Shown: in pieces, positions 31,097-43,371 of the stretch | Position numbering within the stretch: position 1 is the stretch's first letter | Layout: every line of letters starts with the position of its first letter | Source of the DNA: Desulfuromonas thiophila | Lineage (GTDB): Bacteria > Desulfobacterota > Desulfuromonadia > Desulfuromonadales > Desulfuromonadaceae | Direction of reading: 5' to 3' | Length of the DNA stretch: 50,317 nt | Assembly (NCBI RefSeq): GCF_900101955.1 | Contig: NZ_FNAQ01000018.1 | Coordinates: forward strand, 1-50,317 | The notes under the pieces: model-generated | Databases searched by the model: none | What the model saw: only the letters and a program-made list of their open reading frames with translations | What the model was told of the DNA's origin: nothing | Position numbers and translations under genes: made by a program

Positions 31097-31612
31097 TTAC
31101 TGCTGGGGGTTGAACTCGGCGCGGCGGTTCATTGCCCAGGCTTCCTCGTTGGAAGCGCGCACCAGCGGCATTTCTTCGCCGTAAGACAGGGTGCGCAGGC
31201 GCTCCGGTGCAATGCCGAGAGCCTTGAGGTACTCGGCAGCGGCCTTGGCGCGGCGCTCACCCAGGGCCAGGTTGTACTCGTCCGAACCACGCTCGTCGCA
31301 GTGGCCTTCGATGACCAGGCCGGTCTGCGGATTGATTTCGAGGTAGCGGGCGTTCTGCTGCAGGGTCTCGCGGGCGTCAGGACGCAGGACATGCTGGTCG
31401 AAATCGAAGTGAATCCGCTGCAGTTCGGCTGTAGCCGCCGGAGCCGCTGCCGCTTCGCTGACCGGCTCGGCCGCGACGGCGTAGGACGGAACCTCTTCGG
31501 CCGGATCGCAGCTGTTGGTCGGAACCTTGTCCGTTGCCTTGTAGGGCTTGGCGCAGCCAGCAGCCAGCAGGGCAGCACAGGACAGAACGATGAGGAGCTT
31601 AAACGCTTTCAT
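31097..31612 (-). CDS. pal: Peptidoglycan-associated lipoprotein Pal (OmpA-like domain)
   Basis: 171 residues from the ATG at 31612, with AAGGAG upstream. The signal peptide MKAFKLLIVLSCAALLAAGC has a lipobox with Cys20, so it is an outer-membrane lipoprotein. A Ala/Glu-rich linker follows, then the OmpA-type peptidoglycan-binding domain: IHFDFDQHVLRPDARETL, VIEGHCDERGSDEYNLALG and the closing RRAEFNPQQ. Pal anchors the outer membrane to the cell wall and works with TolAB during division. The tol genes that usually precede it are not here; an intergenic region and the divergent nadA promoter lie upstream. Confidence 0.96.
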   Translation of the reverse strand: MKAFKLLIVLSCAALLAAGCAKPYKATDKVPTNSCDPAEEVPSYAVAAEPVSEAAAAPAATAELQRIHFDFDQHVLRPDARETLQQNARYLEINPQTGLVIEGHCDERGSDEYNLALGERRAKAAAEYLKALGIAPERLRTLSYGEEMPLVRASNEEAWAMNRRAEFNPQQ

Positions 31613-31813
31613 GGTGTTGCTCTCCTTCCTAGGAAAGAAAAAAAGATAAACGGCTACACGTCGAACGCGAAACCGTGCGTCGTCGGGCCAAGCGGAGTAT
31701 ACTCGCAGCATAACAGAAAACAAGGGGATCTGCATTGGGAAATAAAAATTTTTCTGCCCGGTTTCAGCGTCTTTCCGACCTGGCCTGAAAGGGTTTGGGT
31801 TCTGTCTAAGTAT

Positions 31814-31843
31814 TTGACAAACGAAATCTTTTTACTCTAGTAT
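31814..31843 (+). promoter_or_regulatory. Predicted sigma70-type promoter of nadA
   Basis: TTGACA at 31814-31819 and TAGTAT at 31838-31843, 18 bases apart, about 90 bases before the nadA start. This is the cleanest consensus promoter seen in the window. Confidence 0.65.
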
Positions 31844-31933
31844 CGCCGCTGCGGCCGTGGCTTGCCAGCTGCCCAGATCCTCTTATGACCATATCGGCCG
31901 GTGGTCATCCGGCAGAAAGGAACCGAGCGCCCC

Positions 31934-32848
31934 ATGGAACAGCAGCACCAGATTGATCGTATTCGCCAGCTGGCGCGCCAGCGAGACGCCCTGATTCTGG
32001 CCCATAACTATCAGCCCGAGGTTATCCAGCAGCTGGCCGATATCACCGGTGATTCCCTGGCCCTGTCACTGGAGGCGGCCCGCACCAGCAAACCGGTTAT
32101 CGTGTTTTGCGGTGTCCATTTCATGGCCGAAAGTGCAGCTGTGCTGGCGCCGCAGAAGCTGGTCCTGTTGCCCAATGCCCAGGCGGGCTGTCCCATGGCC
32201 GATATGATCACGCCAGAGGATGTGGCCCGGCTGCGGGCTGAGCATCCGACAGCAGCGGTAGTGGCCTATGTGAACACCAGCGCCGCCACCAAGGCCGCCA
32301 GCGATATCTGCTGTACCAGTGCCAACGCCGTGACAGTGGTCAATTCATTGTCTGAGAAAGAGGTTATTCTGATCCCTGATCGCAATCTGGGTCGCTATAT
32401 TGCCTCACGGGTCGATAAGATCTGTCATATCTGGGATGGTTGTTGCCCCGTACATGACGAATTGCCGGCCCAGGCTCTGGCCGCGGTCAAGCGGCAGTAT
32501 CCCCAGGCGCCGGTGCTGGCCCATCCGGAATGCACACCGTCGGTGCTGGCGCAGGCAGACGCCATTTTGTCCACCGGTGGTATGCTGCAGCATGTGCGGA
32601 CTGCGGCCGAGCAGCAGTTCATCATTGCGACGGAGCGTGGCATTGCCGTACAGCTGCAAAAGGACAATCCCGCCAAAGAGTTTATCTTTCCTGACTATCC
32701 GTTTATCTGCGAAGACATGAAGCGAACCAGCCTGGATGATGTCGAGCGTTGTCTGCAGCTGCTGCAGCCGCGTATCCGCGTTGCCGAGCCCGTGTGCAGC
32801 GCCGCCCGCCGGGCTCTTGAGCGCATGCTGGCCATCCCGCGCGACTGA
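31934..32848 (+). CDS. nadA: Quinolinate synthase
   Basis: 304 residues from the ATG at 31934; a GTG at 31901 in the same frame is possible, and AAGGAA at 31917-31922 could serve either poorly. The enzyme condenses iminoaspartate with dihydroxyacetone phosphate to quinolinate in NAD synthesis and needs a [4Fe-4S] cluster with three Cys ligands. Probable ligands are in AQAGCPMADM, IWDGCCPVHDE and FICEDMKRTS. Other family motifs: LAHNYQPEVIQQLADITGDS, VIVFCGVHFMAESA, AYVNTSAATKAASDICCTS and AHPECTPSV. mfd follows about 70 bases later on the same strand. nadB and nadC are not in the window. Confidence 0.96.
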   Translation: MEQQHQIDRIRQLARQRDALILAHNYQPEVIQQLADITGDSLALSLEAARTSKPVIVFCGVHFMAESAAVLAPQKLVLLPNAQAGCPMADMITPEDVARLRAEHPTAAVVAYVNTSAATKAASDICCTSANAVTVVNSLSEKEVILIPDRNLGRYIASRVDKICHIWDGCCPVHDELPAQALAAVKRQYPQAPVLAHPECTPSVLAQADAILSTGGMLQHVRTAAEQQFIIATERGIAVQLQKDNPAKEFIFPDYPFICEDMKRTSLDDVERCLQLLQPRIRVAEPVCSAARRALERMLAIPRD

Positions 32849-32915
32849 TGCCGATGTCCTGTGCCTTTTCGCCCTGTGTCTGCTGTCGCCGCCACAGGGG
32901 TCTGGTCCTGTATCC

Positions 32916-36386
<3,471 letters not shown>

Positions 36387-36427
36387 CTTCGGCCATTCTG
36401 CAAGCCTTTCAAGGAGAACCTTTTTTC

Positions 36428-37354
36428 ATGCGACATTCTGCCCTGTCTTATCTGTTGCCCCGCCTGTTGTGTTTAACCCTGCTGCTTCTGCCGCAGGGGG
36501 TTCTGGCCGAGGAACTGATCAGCCGTATTGCCGCCGTGGTGAATGATGAAATCATTACCACGCGCCAGTTGCAGCAGCGCCTCGATGGCCTGCCTAGCGG
36601 CATGCCGCGTGATCCGCAGGCCCAACTCGAACTGATGATCGACGATGTGTTGCTGCGTGCCCGAGCCAAGGAACTGGGTGTGCAGGTCAGCGAAGAGGAT
36701 ATTGACCGGGCCGTGGCCGATGTGCAGCAGCAGAACCGCATCGATGCTGCCCAATTGGAACAGGCCCTGCTGGCGCAGGGGCTGACCCTGGCGCGTTATC
36801 GCGAACAGCTGCGCGAGCAGATCCTGCGCTACAAGCTTACCGGGATCGAGGTCCAGAGCAAGGTCGATGTTACTCGCCAGGAAATTCGCAGTTATTATCA
36901 GGAGCATCTCGACCGCTACCGTCACAAGCCGCGGCTGCGGCTCAGCCGCCTGTCCTTTCCTCTCGGACGCGATGCTGACGCCGTGCGGGCTGCCGCCGAG
37001 CAGGCACGTCAGGATCTGGCGGCCGGTCGTCCCATCGAGGCGGTACTGGCCGACTTGCCACCACATGCCGCCGCCGATGGCGATGACATGGGTTCCTTCG
37101 CGCCGGGGGAGCTGTCGGCCGAGTTTGAGGCCGCCGTGGCTGACGTGCCGCAAGGCGCCGTCAGCGCCCCGGTCGAGCGCGACGGCATTTTGCATCTGCT
37201 GCGGGTGGAGGAACGTCTGGCCGGTGGCGTTACCGATCTGAGCCAGGTGGAAGAGGATATCCGCAACCAGCTACGCCAGCAAAAGATGGAGCAGCGGCTG
37301 AAAACCTGGCGAGACGAACTGCGCCAGAGTGCCTATATCGATATCCGTCTGTGA
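36428..37354 (+). CDS. SurA/PpiC-type periplasmic peptidyl-prolyl isomerase chaperone
   Basis: 308 residues from the ATG at 36428, with AAGGAG upstream at about 11 bases. The N-terminal signal peptide ends near LLPQGVLAEE, so it is exported. A SurA-type N-domain follows (RIAAVVNDEIITTRQLQQRL and LELMIDDVLLRARAKELGVQ). One parvulin-like domain (about 165-270) has RLSRLSFPLGRD and FAPGELSAEFEAAVADVPQG. SurA of E. coli has two parvulin domains; this is the one-domain form common in related bacteria. It probably chaperones outer-membrane proteins. It starts 42 bases after mfd and is followed by a terminator. Confidence 0.88.
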   Translation: MRHSALSYLLPRLLCLTLLLLPQGVLAEELISRIAAVVNDEIITTRQLQQRLDGLPSGMPRDPQAQLELMIDDVLLRARAKELGVQVSEEDIDRAVADVQQQNRIDAAQLEQALLAQGLTLARYREQLREQILRYKLTGIEVQSKVDVTRQEIRSYYQEHLDRYRHKPRLRLSRLSFPLGRDADAVRAAAEQARQDLAAGRPIEAVLADLPPHAAADGDDMGSFAPGELSAEFEAAVADVPQGAVSAPVERDGILHLLRVEERLAGGVTDLSQVEEDIRNQLRQQKMEQRLKTWRDELRQSAYIDIRL

Positions 37355-37383
37355 TCTCAGCACATCTTCCAATGCATCTCACG

Positions 37384-37425
37384 CACCCATCCCGCAGTCG
37401 CTCTGCCGGATGGGTGTTTGTTTTT
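37384..37425 (+). terminator. Rho-independent terminator after the surA-like gene
   Basis: CACCCATC (37384-37391) pairs with GATGGGTG (37409-37416), with an additional GCAG/CTGC pairing inside, followed by TTTGTTTTT. It lies 30 bases after the surA-like stop and ends the nadA-mfd-surA run, so the next gene must start after it. Confidence 0.85.
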
Positions 37426-37440
37426 CGACACATTTGTCGA

Positions 37441-38499
37441 ATGGCCGACAATCTTGTTGCGGGCTGCAGTAGCTGGCTTGTCGGCCGCGCCGGTCGGACT
37501 GGAAAAAGGCGTTGTGGAACGGCTTTTGTATGGAGCAGGTATTGTCGCAGCTTAAGGCTTTGTTATGGGTTTTTCAGCTGTTTGCTTGTGTGGTTCCTGT
37601 TCTGGACTTCCCTGGCTCAGGCTGCGCCGCAACTGGTAGCTGAAATGGCTCTGGGGTATGACGATAACCCGCAGCAACTGATCCGGCCGGAGGGTTCAAC
37701 ATTTTGTTTTTACCGTTTGACGGCAGAGTACGACCGGTTGCTGGCGGATGGCTCCGCCGGTTTTTATGGCTCGGCCCAGTGGCAGGATTTCTGGCGCCTG
37801 GACGACCGGCATCAGGCGTTGCTGGGGGCGCGGCTACGGCAGCCGCTCTGGTCGAATGGGGCTGAGTTGATGCTGTTTAGCGAGTTGGTGCAGCAAGCCG
37901 ACGGTCTGGTTGCAGAAGAAGACTATTGGGCTGGGCGAGCAGGGCTGACGTTGAGTCGGGTCTGGGGACTGCGCTGGTATGGCCACTTGCAGCTTGGCTA
38001 TCAGGAACGCTGGTATCGCGATAGCAGCGCGCGACAACACGATGGCCATGTGTCGGGCCAGCGCGAGCTGAAGCCAGAACCTTCAGGGCAAGGAGATCAA
38101 CCCGTTACCTCCAGAGTTTCCCGGCGTCAAGATGATCAATGGCAGCTGACTGCGTTGCTGGAATACCGCTTCAGTGCCTTCTGGCGGCAACATGTGCAAT
38201 TGCAGCTAGCGGACAATGCTTCGAATTGGCGGCGAGAGCGCTATACCGAATGGGCGTTGAGTTACCTTCTGCATGCGGAACTGGGCAGGTGTCAGTTGGA
38301 GTTGTGGTTGGAACGCGCCTGGCGCGATTTGGTCAAAGCCAGTGAACGACAGGACGGTTTGGGCGCTGAATTGGCCTGGCCGCTTGGCCGGAGTTGGGAT
38401 CTGGTTGTTTCCTGGCGCCTCGAACAGGTCGAAAGTCCGGTCGCCGAGGATTGTTATCGATTACGGGTGAGCCAATGCGGGTTACGCTGTTTCTTCTGA
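37441..38499 (+). CDS. Putative outer-membrane beta-barrel protein, start or frame uncertain
   Basis: The frame from the ATG at 37441 gives 352 residues, but the first 60 are Arg/Cys-rich and not protein-like. The true signal peptide is probably GFFSCLLVWFLFWTSLAQA followed by APQL. An ATG at 37565 with AAGG upstream would encode MG just before it, but it is one T out of frame across the T5 tract at 37570-37574. The mature part (about 290 residues) is made of alternating aromatic/hydrophobic strands ending in turns (WYGHLQLGYQERWYRDSSAR, YTEWALSYLLHAELGRCQLE), the pattern of a barrel. The last strand ends near LRCFF. Family not recognised. It overlaps the next gene by 25 bases. Confidence 0.6.
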   Translation: MADNLVAGCSSWLVGRAGRTGKRRCGTAFVWSRYCRSLRLCYGFFSCLLVWFLFWTSLAQAAPQLVAEMALGYDDNPQQLIRPEGSTFCFYRLTAEYDRLLADGSAGFYGSAQWQDFWRLDDRHQALLGARLRQPLWSNGAELMLFSELVQQADGLVAEEDYWAGRAGLTLSRVWGLRWYGHLQLGYQERWYRDSSARQHDGHVSGQRELKPEPSGQGDQPVTSRVSRRQDDQWQLTALLEYRFSAFWRQHVQLQLADNASNWRRERYTEWALSYLLHAELGRCQLELWLERAWRDLVKASERQDGLGAELAWPLGRSWDLVVSWRLEQVESPVAEDCYRLRVSQCGLRCFF

Positions 38500-38858
38500 T
38501 GCTCATTTTTCTGCTGCCGCCAAATCTGTCAGCTGTCGAACCGGTTCAGCGTGCCCGCCTGCTTGGCGTCAGTTCAGATGGCCGCCAGTTAAAGCTTGCG
38601 GTTGAAACCGCAACAGGTCTGCGCGAAGAAGAGCACGAGCTGGCGGATGTTGTCCGTCTGCCTCCCCAGATACAACTGGGTGACTGGTTGGAACTGGAAC
38701 TGGCGGAACCGACGGGCAGGGTTCGTGTTGTGCGGCCGGCGCGATCGCTCTCGGTAGACCGAACCGGCGTGCGCAGTCGGTTGGCCCGTCTGCGGGACAG
38801 CCATCAGGGGGCCGCGACGTTCTCAGGGCGTGGCAGCAGCCGGGGGGGAGGCCGCTGA
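38475..38858 (+). CDS. Small exported protein of unknown function
   Basis: 127 residues from the ATG at 38475, which overlaps the end of the barrel gene. The N-terminus MRVTLFLLMLIFLLPPNLSA is a clear signal peptide with a cleavage site after LSA. The mature part has a compact beta-rich stretch (RARLLGVSSDGRQLKLAVET, LGDWLELELAEPTGRVRVVR) resembling an OB- or SH3-like small domain. It ends in a Ser/Gly/Arg-rich tail (FSGRGSSRGGGR). The stop shares one base with the ATG of the kinase gene, so barrel, small protein, kinase and regulator look cotranscribed. I do not recognise a family. Confidence 0.65.
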   Translation: MRVTLFLLMLIFLLPPNLSAVEPVQRARLLGVSSDGRQLKLAVETATGLREEEHELADVVRLPPQIQLGDWLELELAEPTGRVRVVRPARSLSVDRTGVRSRLARLRDSHQGAATFSGRGSSRGGGR

Positions 38859-40384
38859 TGACTTTGCGGCCGGACGTTCGATCCTGGCGGTTGGCTCTGT
38901 GGCAGCTCAATCTGTTGGTATTCGGTGGCCTGGTTGCGGGTGTGTTGCTGTTTTTTCTCTGGCAGATTGACAGCACGCGTCATTCCTTCGAGGAACATTT
39001 CGATGAACACAGTGAACTGATTGGGCAGGTGGCCGCCAATGCCCTGATCAATGCCGAGCAGACGCGTCACTTGGTAGAGCAAATCGTTGCGGCCTTTTTG
39101 CAACGCAATGCCGAGTTTCTGGCCACTCTGGAGGCCATAGAACCTTTTAGTGAGGCGGAACTTACGGCTTATAGTGTTGAAAATGGATTGGTTGGCATTC
39201 AGATCAGGCGATTTGGCGACTCTGCGGTAACCGGACCGCCGAATTGGCAACCACCAGAGAGCCTTCTGTCGTCCAATGGCCTGTATGCCGTACCCGATCA
39301 GCACCAGTATGTGCTGATCGCACAACAGGCTGCTTTGCAGGTGGTGGTAGCTATTGATGCAACGGAAATAGAGCAGCTTCTGCAGCGCCTAAGTCCGGCC
39401 CAGGTTCTTCTTGAGATGCAGGCGCTCAGTGGCATCGACCATATGGAGCTGTCGCCACTGTCGTCGCCGGCGGTTGCGGCAACAGCACCGCTGCGGCAAT
39501 TGCCTCTTGGCGATCAGGTGTTGCGCTTGCAACTGGCCGAGGGTTCCCTGCAGCGGCGCCAGCAGCAACTGTGGCGGCAGTTCGGTCTGTTCGCGGCTCT
39601 GCTGAGTCTGGCCGGCCTGAGTCTTTCCTGGCTCCTTTATCGTTCCCAACAACACCAATTACAGCAGGTCCAGACCATTGAGCGGGAGCTGGGGCAGCGG
39701 CGAGAAGATGCCCTAATCGGCCGGGCAACGGCAACCATCAGTCATGAAATCCGTAATCCGCTTAGTGCCTTAAGTCTTGGGCTGCAGCGGCTGCAACTGG
39801 AATGCCCGCAGCTGGGGCCGGAACAGCATGAAATGGTGCAGGCCATGCGTGAGGCGGTCGCGCGCAGTAACAGTATTCTTGTTGCGTTGCAGCGTTTTGC
39901 CCGGCCGTTGCAGCCGCAGTGGCAGAACTGTGATCTGACCGCCCTGATTGAGCGCCTGCTGTTGCTTTATCGCCCCCAGATTGAACGACAGCGATTGCAG
40001 CTGGATAGCCAATTGCAGCCCCAGTCCCTACTGGCTGATGAAGCCCTGATGGGCCAGCTGGTGGAGAACCTGCTTAAAAATGCCTTAGAAGCCCAGCCCG
40101 ATGGCGGGATCGTGCGGTTGCAGTTGTCCCCTGTGCCTTCGGGGGTTGAATTGCTGATTGAAAATGGCGGTAAGAGTCTTGACGATGCACAGGTCGCGCG
40201 AATGCAGGAACCCTATTTTACCACCAAGACCAGGGGGTCAGGTCTCGGTTTGCCCCTGGCAGGCAAGATTATCGCGGCGCATCAGGGGTTATTGCAACTG
40301 AAACCGCTCAGAACCGGTGGGCTTCAGGTGCGGGTTTTTTTGCCACGAAAGGATTCTGGCGGTGGTCTTACTGATTGTCGATGA
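38858..40384 (+). CDS. Membrane-bound sensor histidine kinase
   Basis: 508 residues. Two membrane helices (about 16-36 and 241-261) enclose a periplasmic sensor of about 200 residues with no recognised family, ending in a region rich in Leu and Gln. The cytoplasmic part has the H-box TATISHEIRNPLSAL (His296), the N-box LVENLLKNALEAQPDG, and a G-box GSGLGLPLAGKIIAAH. A long helical linker (QQHQLQQVQTIERELGQRRE) joins the second helix to the H-box. It presumably phosphorylates the NtrC-type regulator encoded downstream, whose start overlaps its end by 23 bases. The sensor lies in the same compartment as the small exported protein and the barrel upstream. Confidence 0.92.
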   Translation: MTLRPDVRSWRLALWQLNLLVFGGLVAGVLLFFLWQIDSTRHSFEEHFDEHSELIGQVAANALINAEQTRHLVEQIVAAFLQRNAEFLATLEAIEPFSEAELTAYSVENGLVGIQIRRFGDSAVTGPPNWQPPESLLSSNGLYAVPDQHQYVLIAQQAALQVVVAIDATEIEQLLQRLSPAQVLLEMQALSGIDHMELSPLSSPAVAATAPLRQLPLGDQVLRLQLAEGSLQRRQQQLWRQFGLFAALLSLAGLSLSWLLYRSQQHQLQQVQTIERELGQRREDALIGRATATISHEIRNPLSALSLGLQRLQLECPQLGPEQHEMVQAMREAVARSNSILVALQRFARPLQPQWQNCDLTALIERLLLLYRPQIERQRLQLDSQLQPQSLLADEALMGQLVENLLKNALEAQPDGGIVRLQLSPVPSGVELLIENGGKSLDDAQVARMQEPYFTTKTRGSGLGLPLAGKIIAAHQGLLQLKPLRTGGLQVRVFLPRKDSGGGLTDCR

Positions 40385-41711
40385 CGAACCGAGCCAGCGG
40401 GAGCTGCTGGCGGGCTTTCTGCAACGTCAGGGCCATCAGGTGTTCTGTGCTGCGGGTGGAGACGAGGCCCTGGAGCTCTACCGGCGGCATCCGATTGATC
40501 TGGTGCTGCTTGATCACAACATGCCCGGCGAAACGGGTGATCTGCTCATAGCGAAGTTCAAGGCGATCAATCCGCAGCCGAAGATTGTGCTGATGACGGC
40601 CTATGCCGCTGTGGATCTGGCGGTACGTTGCTTCAAGGCGGGAGCGGACGATTTTCTCGAGAAGCCTCTTGATTTGCTTGAACTGCGCGACAAGCTGGCT
40701 GCGGCTGAAGAGCAGTTATTGCAGTTGCAGGATGTGCTTGTGGTGGAGGAACAACTCGTTGATTCTCCCCTGCCGTTTCCTTTTGTCGCCAAAAGTTCTT
40801 CCATGCAGCAATTGCTTTCGCTGGTGCGACGGGTGGCCAAAAGTCCCTGGCCGGTGCTGATTGAGGGTGAAACCGGCAGCGGCAAGGAACTGGTGGCGCG
40901 GCTGGTCCATCAGCTTAGCGAGCGGCGTGAGGGCCCGTTTATCGAGGTCAACTGCGCCGCCATTGTCGAGAGCCTGTTTGAGGCTGAACTGTTTGGTCAT
41001 GAAAAAGGCGCCTTTACCGGTGCCGTTGGGCGCCGCGATGGCCACTTTGTTGCCGCAGATGGCGGAACCCTGTTTCTGGATGAAATTGGCGAATTGCCCC
41101 TGCCCCTGCAGGCCAAGCTGCTGCGGGCATTGCAGGAACAACGCATTCAGCCGGTGGGCGGCTCGCATAGCCGCGCTGTTGACGTGCGGGTGGTGGCCGC
41201 TACCAATGCCCATCTGGTAGCGATGGTGAACGAGAACCGTTTTCGCGAGGATCTCTACTATCGCCTGAATGTCTTTGAGGTTCAGGTGCCGCCTCTGCGC
41301 CAGCGGCGTGATGATATCATCGCTTTGATCGAACTGTTTCTGGGCGATCGTACCGGACAGCTGGAGCTGGAGCCGGCGGCCCTGGATGCCTTGCTCAAAT
41401 ACGACTATCCGGGTAACGTGCGCGAGTTGCGCAATCTGATTCAGCGCGCAGCGACGCTGGCGCGGGGTGGCTGGCTGCGCCGGACGGACCTGCCGCCTGT
41501 CGTGCAGGCACGGCAACGGGAAGAGGGAAGTCGGCTGTCGTCCCTGGCGCCGCTGCCGGATCAACTCGAAGCCCTGGAGGCGGAACTGATTCGGCAGCGG
41601 CTGGAGGAGGCTGGCGGGGTGCAGACCCGTGCCGCCGAATTGCTTGGGATCAGTGAACGCGTCCTGCGCTATAAAATGGCCAAGTATCGTCTTGGTCGCA
41701 GAAGAGGATAG
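40362..41711 (+). CDS. Sigma54-dependent response regulator, NtrC type
   Basis: 449 residues from the GTG at 40362, with AAGGA seven bases upstream; it overlaps the kinase end. Receiver domain: [11 protein letters not shown], phospho-acceptor Asp51 (LLDHNMPGE), and the conserved Lys in FLEKPLDL. The AAA+ domain (about 140-380) has Walker [14 protein letters not shown], the sigma54-contact motif GAFTGA, Walker [14 protein letters not shown] and the arginine-finger segment [13 protein letters not shown]. The C-terminal helix-turn-helix ([20 protein letters not shown]) is of the Fis type. It activates sigma54 promoters when phosphorylated. Its targets may be the nearby barrel genes, but no matching promoter was identified. 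Confidence 0.95.
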   Translation: MVLLIVDDEPSQRELLAGFLQRQGHQVFCAAGGDEALELYRRHPIDLVLLDHNMPGETGDLLIAKFKAINPQPKIVLMTAYAAVDLAVRCFKAGADDFLEKPLDLLELRDKLAAAEEQLLQLQDVLVVEEQLVDSPLPFPFVAKSSSMQQLLSLVRRVAKSPWPVLIEGETGSGKELVARLVHQLSERREGPFIEVNCAAIVESLFEAELFGHEKGAFTGAVGRRDGHFVAADGGTLFLDEIGELPLPLQAKLLRALQEQRIQPVGGSHSRAVDVRVVAATNAHLVAMVNENRFREDLYYRLNVFEVQVPPLRQRRDDIIALIELFLGDRTGQLELEPAALDALLKYDYPGNVRELRNLIQRAATLARGGWLRRTDLPPVVQARQREEGSRLSSLAPLPDQLEALEAELIRQRLEEAGGVQTRAAELLGISERVLRYKMAKYRLGRRRG

Positions 41712-41849
41712 GGCTTTACGGGCTTGATGGCGTCGCGAACCCTCAGCACTGCGTTGCCTCGATGACCGTTGGTTGGTCACATGGCGCGCTTTGCCAGGGA
41801 TTTTTTGCCTAGTCAGCCATCAGGATGCTTTTGGTGCAGGCACCAGCGA

Positions 41850-42902
41850 TTACAATAGCGGGATTTCGAGACCTGCCAGAACGATCAGGCTCTGGTCCTG
41901 GTCATCGCCGTTTTCATTGCTGGCCGCCAGGCTGCAGCTGGCGCTGAGCTCCCGCCAAAGGTTCCAGCGCAGTTCCACCAGTCCCTCGTTGAGCCAGGAG
42001 CGTTCCAGGTCGGAGTACTCCAGCTGATATTCCAATTGCCAGCGGAGCTGGCGGGAAAGTTGACCGCTGTATTTCAGGGTCAGATTAACGATGGTTTCCT
42101 GCTCCTCATCAAAGTACCCCAGTCCCACGGCGGCCTCCAGCCGTGGCAACCAGACCGGTTGATGACTGAGCTGCATCAGACTGTTGATCTGGTCGGGACG
42201 GTCGGTGGCGTAGTCCTCGTAATAGGCGCCGAGAGTCAGGTGCCAGCCCGGCCGCAGGAGCCAGCCAGCCAGCAGGCCACTGAGCTGCTGGGCGCCGAGG
42301 TGTAATTCGGCTCGTTCGGTGGCGATATTGTAGACGGGCTCCGGATCACGTTGTCGCTGATAACTGAGGCTGAGCCAGTTCACTGTGCCCTGGTAGTGCA
42401 GGCGTGCTGTTCCGGTCCAGAGGTCGCGAGTATTGTTCAAACGGTAGAAGCCACTGTCGCCGCGATCGGTAAAGCGTTCGCAGCGAAGTTCGGCAGAGGC
42501 ATTGAATCCCTTTGCCGCTTCATATTGCCACTGAACGAAGGCGGCACGCTGATTCAGGCTGAAATCGTTGTCGCCAAACAGCAAGCTTTTTTGCTCAATG
42601 GTTCCCTGCTCAAGCCCGGCACCGATCCGGTGTTGAGCCAGACTCGTGCCCAGCTGTAACTGGCTGCTGCGTTCCTGCCAGCGGTACAGATCCTGCCCGA
42701 GTTCCGGCAGGTATTCGGTTTCTTCCAACCACAGCTGGCGCAGTTGCAGGCTTAACGCCGTGCTGGCGGGTGGTGCTGACTGACGCAGGGCATAACTCAA
42801 CGGGTTGGTGGCGCTGTCCGCTTGGGCGGATTGTGGCCATACAATAATGGCCAGCAGCACGACCGCCAGCAGCCGATGCAGGAAGAATAAAGCGGTATAC
42901 AT
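41850..42902 (-). CDS. Putative outer-membrane beta-barrel protein
   Basis: 350 residues. The signal peptide LLAVVLLAIIVWPQSAQA has a cleavage site after AQA. The mature part shows alternating strands and turns across its length (RIGAGLEQGTIEQKSLLFGD, YEAAKGFNASAELRCERF, NWLSLSYQRQRDPEPVYNIA, LTLGAYYEDYATDRPDQI, VNLTLKYSGQLSRQLRWQLE) and ends with LIVLAGLEIPLL. About 14 or more strands fit a porin-like barrel. Family not recognised; it is not similar in any visible stretch to the barrel at 37441-38499, though both end in a two-component neighbourhood. It is on the opposite strand from the regulator, convergent with it. Confidence 0.7.
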   Translation of the reverse strand: MYTALFFLHRLLAVVLLAIIVWPQSAQADSATNPLSYALRQSAPPASTALSLQLRQLWLEETEYLPELGQDLYRWQERSSQLQLGTSLAQHRIGAGLEQGTIEQKSLLFGDNDFSLNQRAAFVQWQYEAAKGFNASAELRCERFTDRGDSGFYRLNNTRDLWTGTARLHYQGTVNWLSLSYQRQRDPEPVYNIATERAELHLGAQQLSGLLAGWLLRPGWHLTLGAYYEDYATDRPDQINSLMQLSHQPVWLPRLEAAVGLGYFDEEQETIVNLTLKYSGQLSRQLRWQLEYQLEYSDLERSWLNEGLVELRWNLWRELSASCSLAASNENGDDQDQSLIVLAGLEIPLL

Positions 42903-42946
42903 GGCAGGATTCCAGGCTGGGAAAGGGCAACGTCCACCAGAAAGAA

Positions 42947-42978
42947 CAGAGCGTTTCGCCGGAAGACGAAACGCTCTG
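42947..42978 (-). terminator. Probable terminator after the small Asp-rich protein gene
   Basis: A perfect 12-bp stem (CAGAGCGTTTCG 42947-42958 with CGAAACGCTCTG 42967-42978, 8-base loop) is followed on the minus strand by TTCTTTCTGG, a weak T-rich tail. It lies 15 bases after the stop of the gene at 42993 and before the barrel start at 42902. Confidence 0.65.
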
Positions 42979-42992
42979 CTTTGTTGGGGCGA

Positions 42993-43307
42993 TCAGCGTG
43001 TGCGACCAGCACGAGCGCGCTGGCCAAGAGCAGCAGCGGCGCCACTGCCGTCGAGCAGTTGCTGCCCGCCGGCCTCGTAGGTGTCACACAGACCGTTGTT
43101 GTCGGCGTCAACGAAGTTGGTGGCGGCGGCACCCTGGCCGGTACCGGGAGTCGGACGCGCATCGCCGATACCATCGCCATCGCTATCAATCAGGTACAGA
43201 CCACTGCCGCCAAGGGAGCCGCGAAATTGTGAAGCCAGGGCAGGTAGACTGCTCAGCAAAACGGTGACCAGGGCCAGGCTCATCAGAGAAAGAATGCGTT
43301 TTTTCAT
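42993..43307 (-). CDS. Small exported Asp-rich protein with calcium-binding-like loops
   Basis: 104 residues from the ATG at 43307, with AAGGA eight bases upstream. The signal peptide (MKKRILSLMSLALVTVLLSS) is followed by cleavage after ALA. The mature part holds two Asp-rich loops, LIDSDGDGIGDARP and FVDADNNGLCDTYE. The DxDxDG pattern is shared with dockerin, thrombospondin type 3 and EF-hand-like calcium loops. Its single Cys is in the second loop. The C-terminus is Gly/Ala/Arg rich. Such proteins are often surface-attached; here the function is unknown. It is flanked by the barrel gene downstream and an unusually structured upstream region. Confidence 0.7.
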   Translation of the reverse strand: MKKRILSLMSLALVTVLLSSLPALASQFRGSLGGSGLYLIDSDGDGIGDARPTPGTGQGAAATNFVDADNNGLCDTYEAGGQQLLDGSGAAAALGQRARAGRTR

Positions 43308-43371
43308 GGAAGTTTGTCCTTTCAGGCAACATGGGGTTGCATTAAAGATGGGAACGATCGGGGCGAAAATC

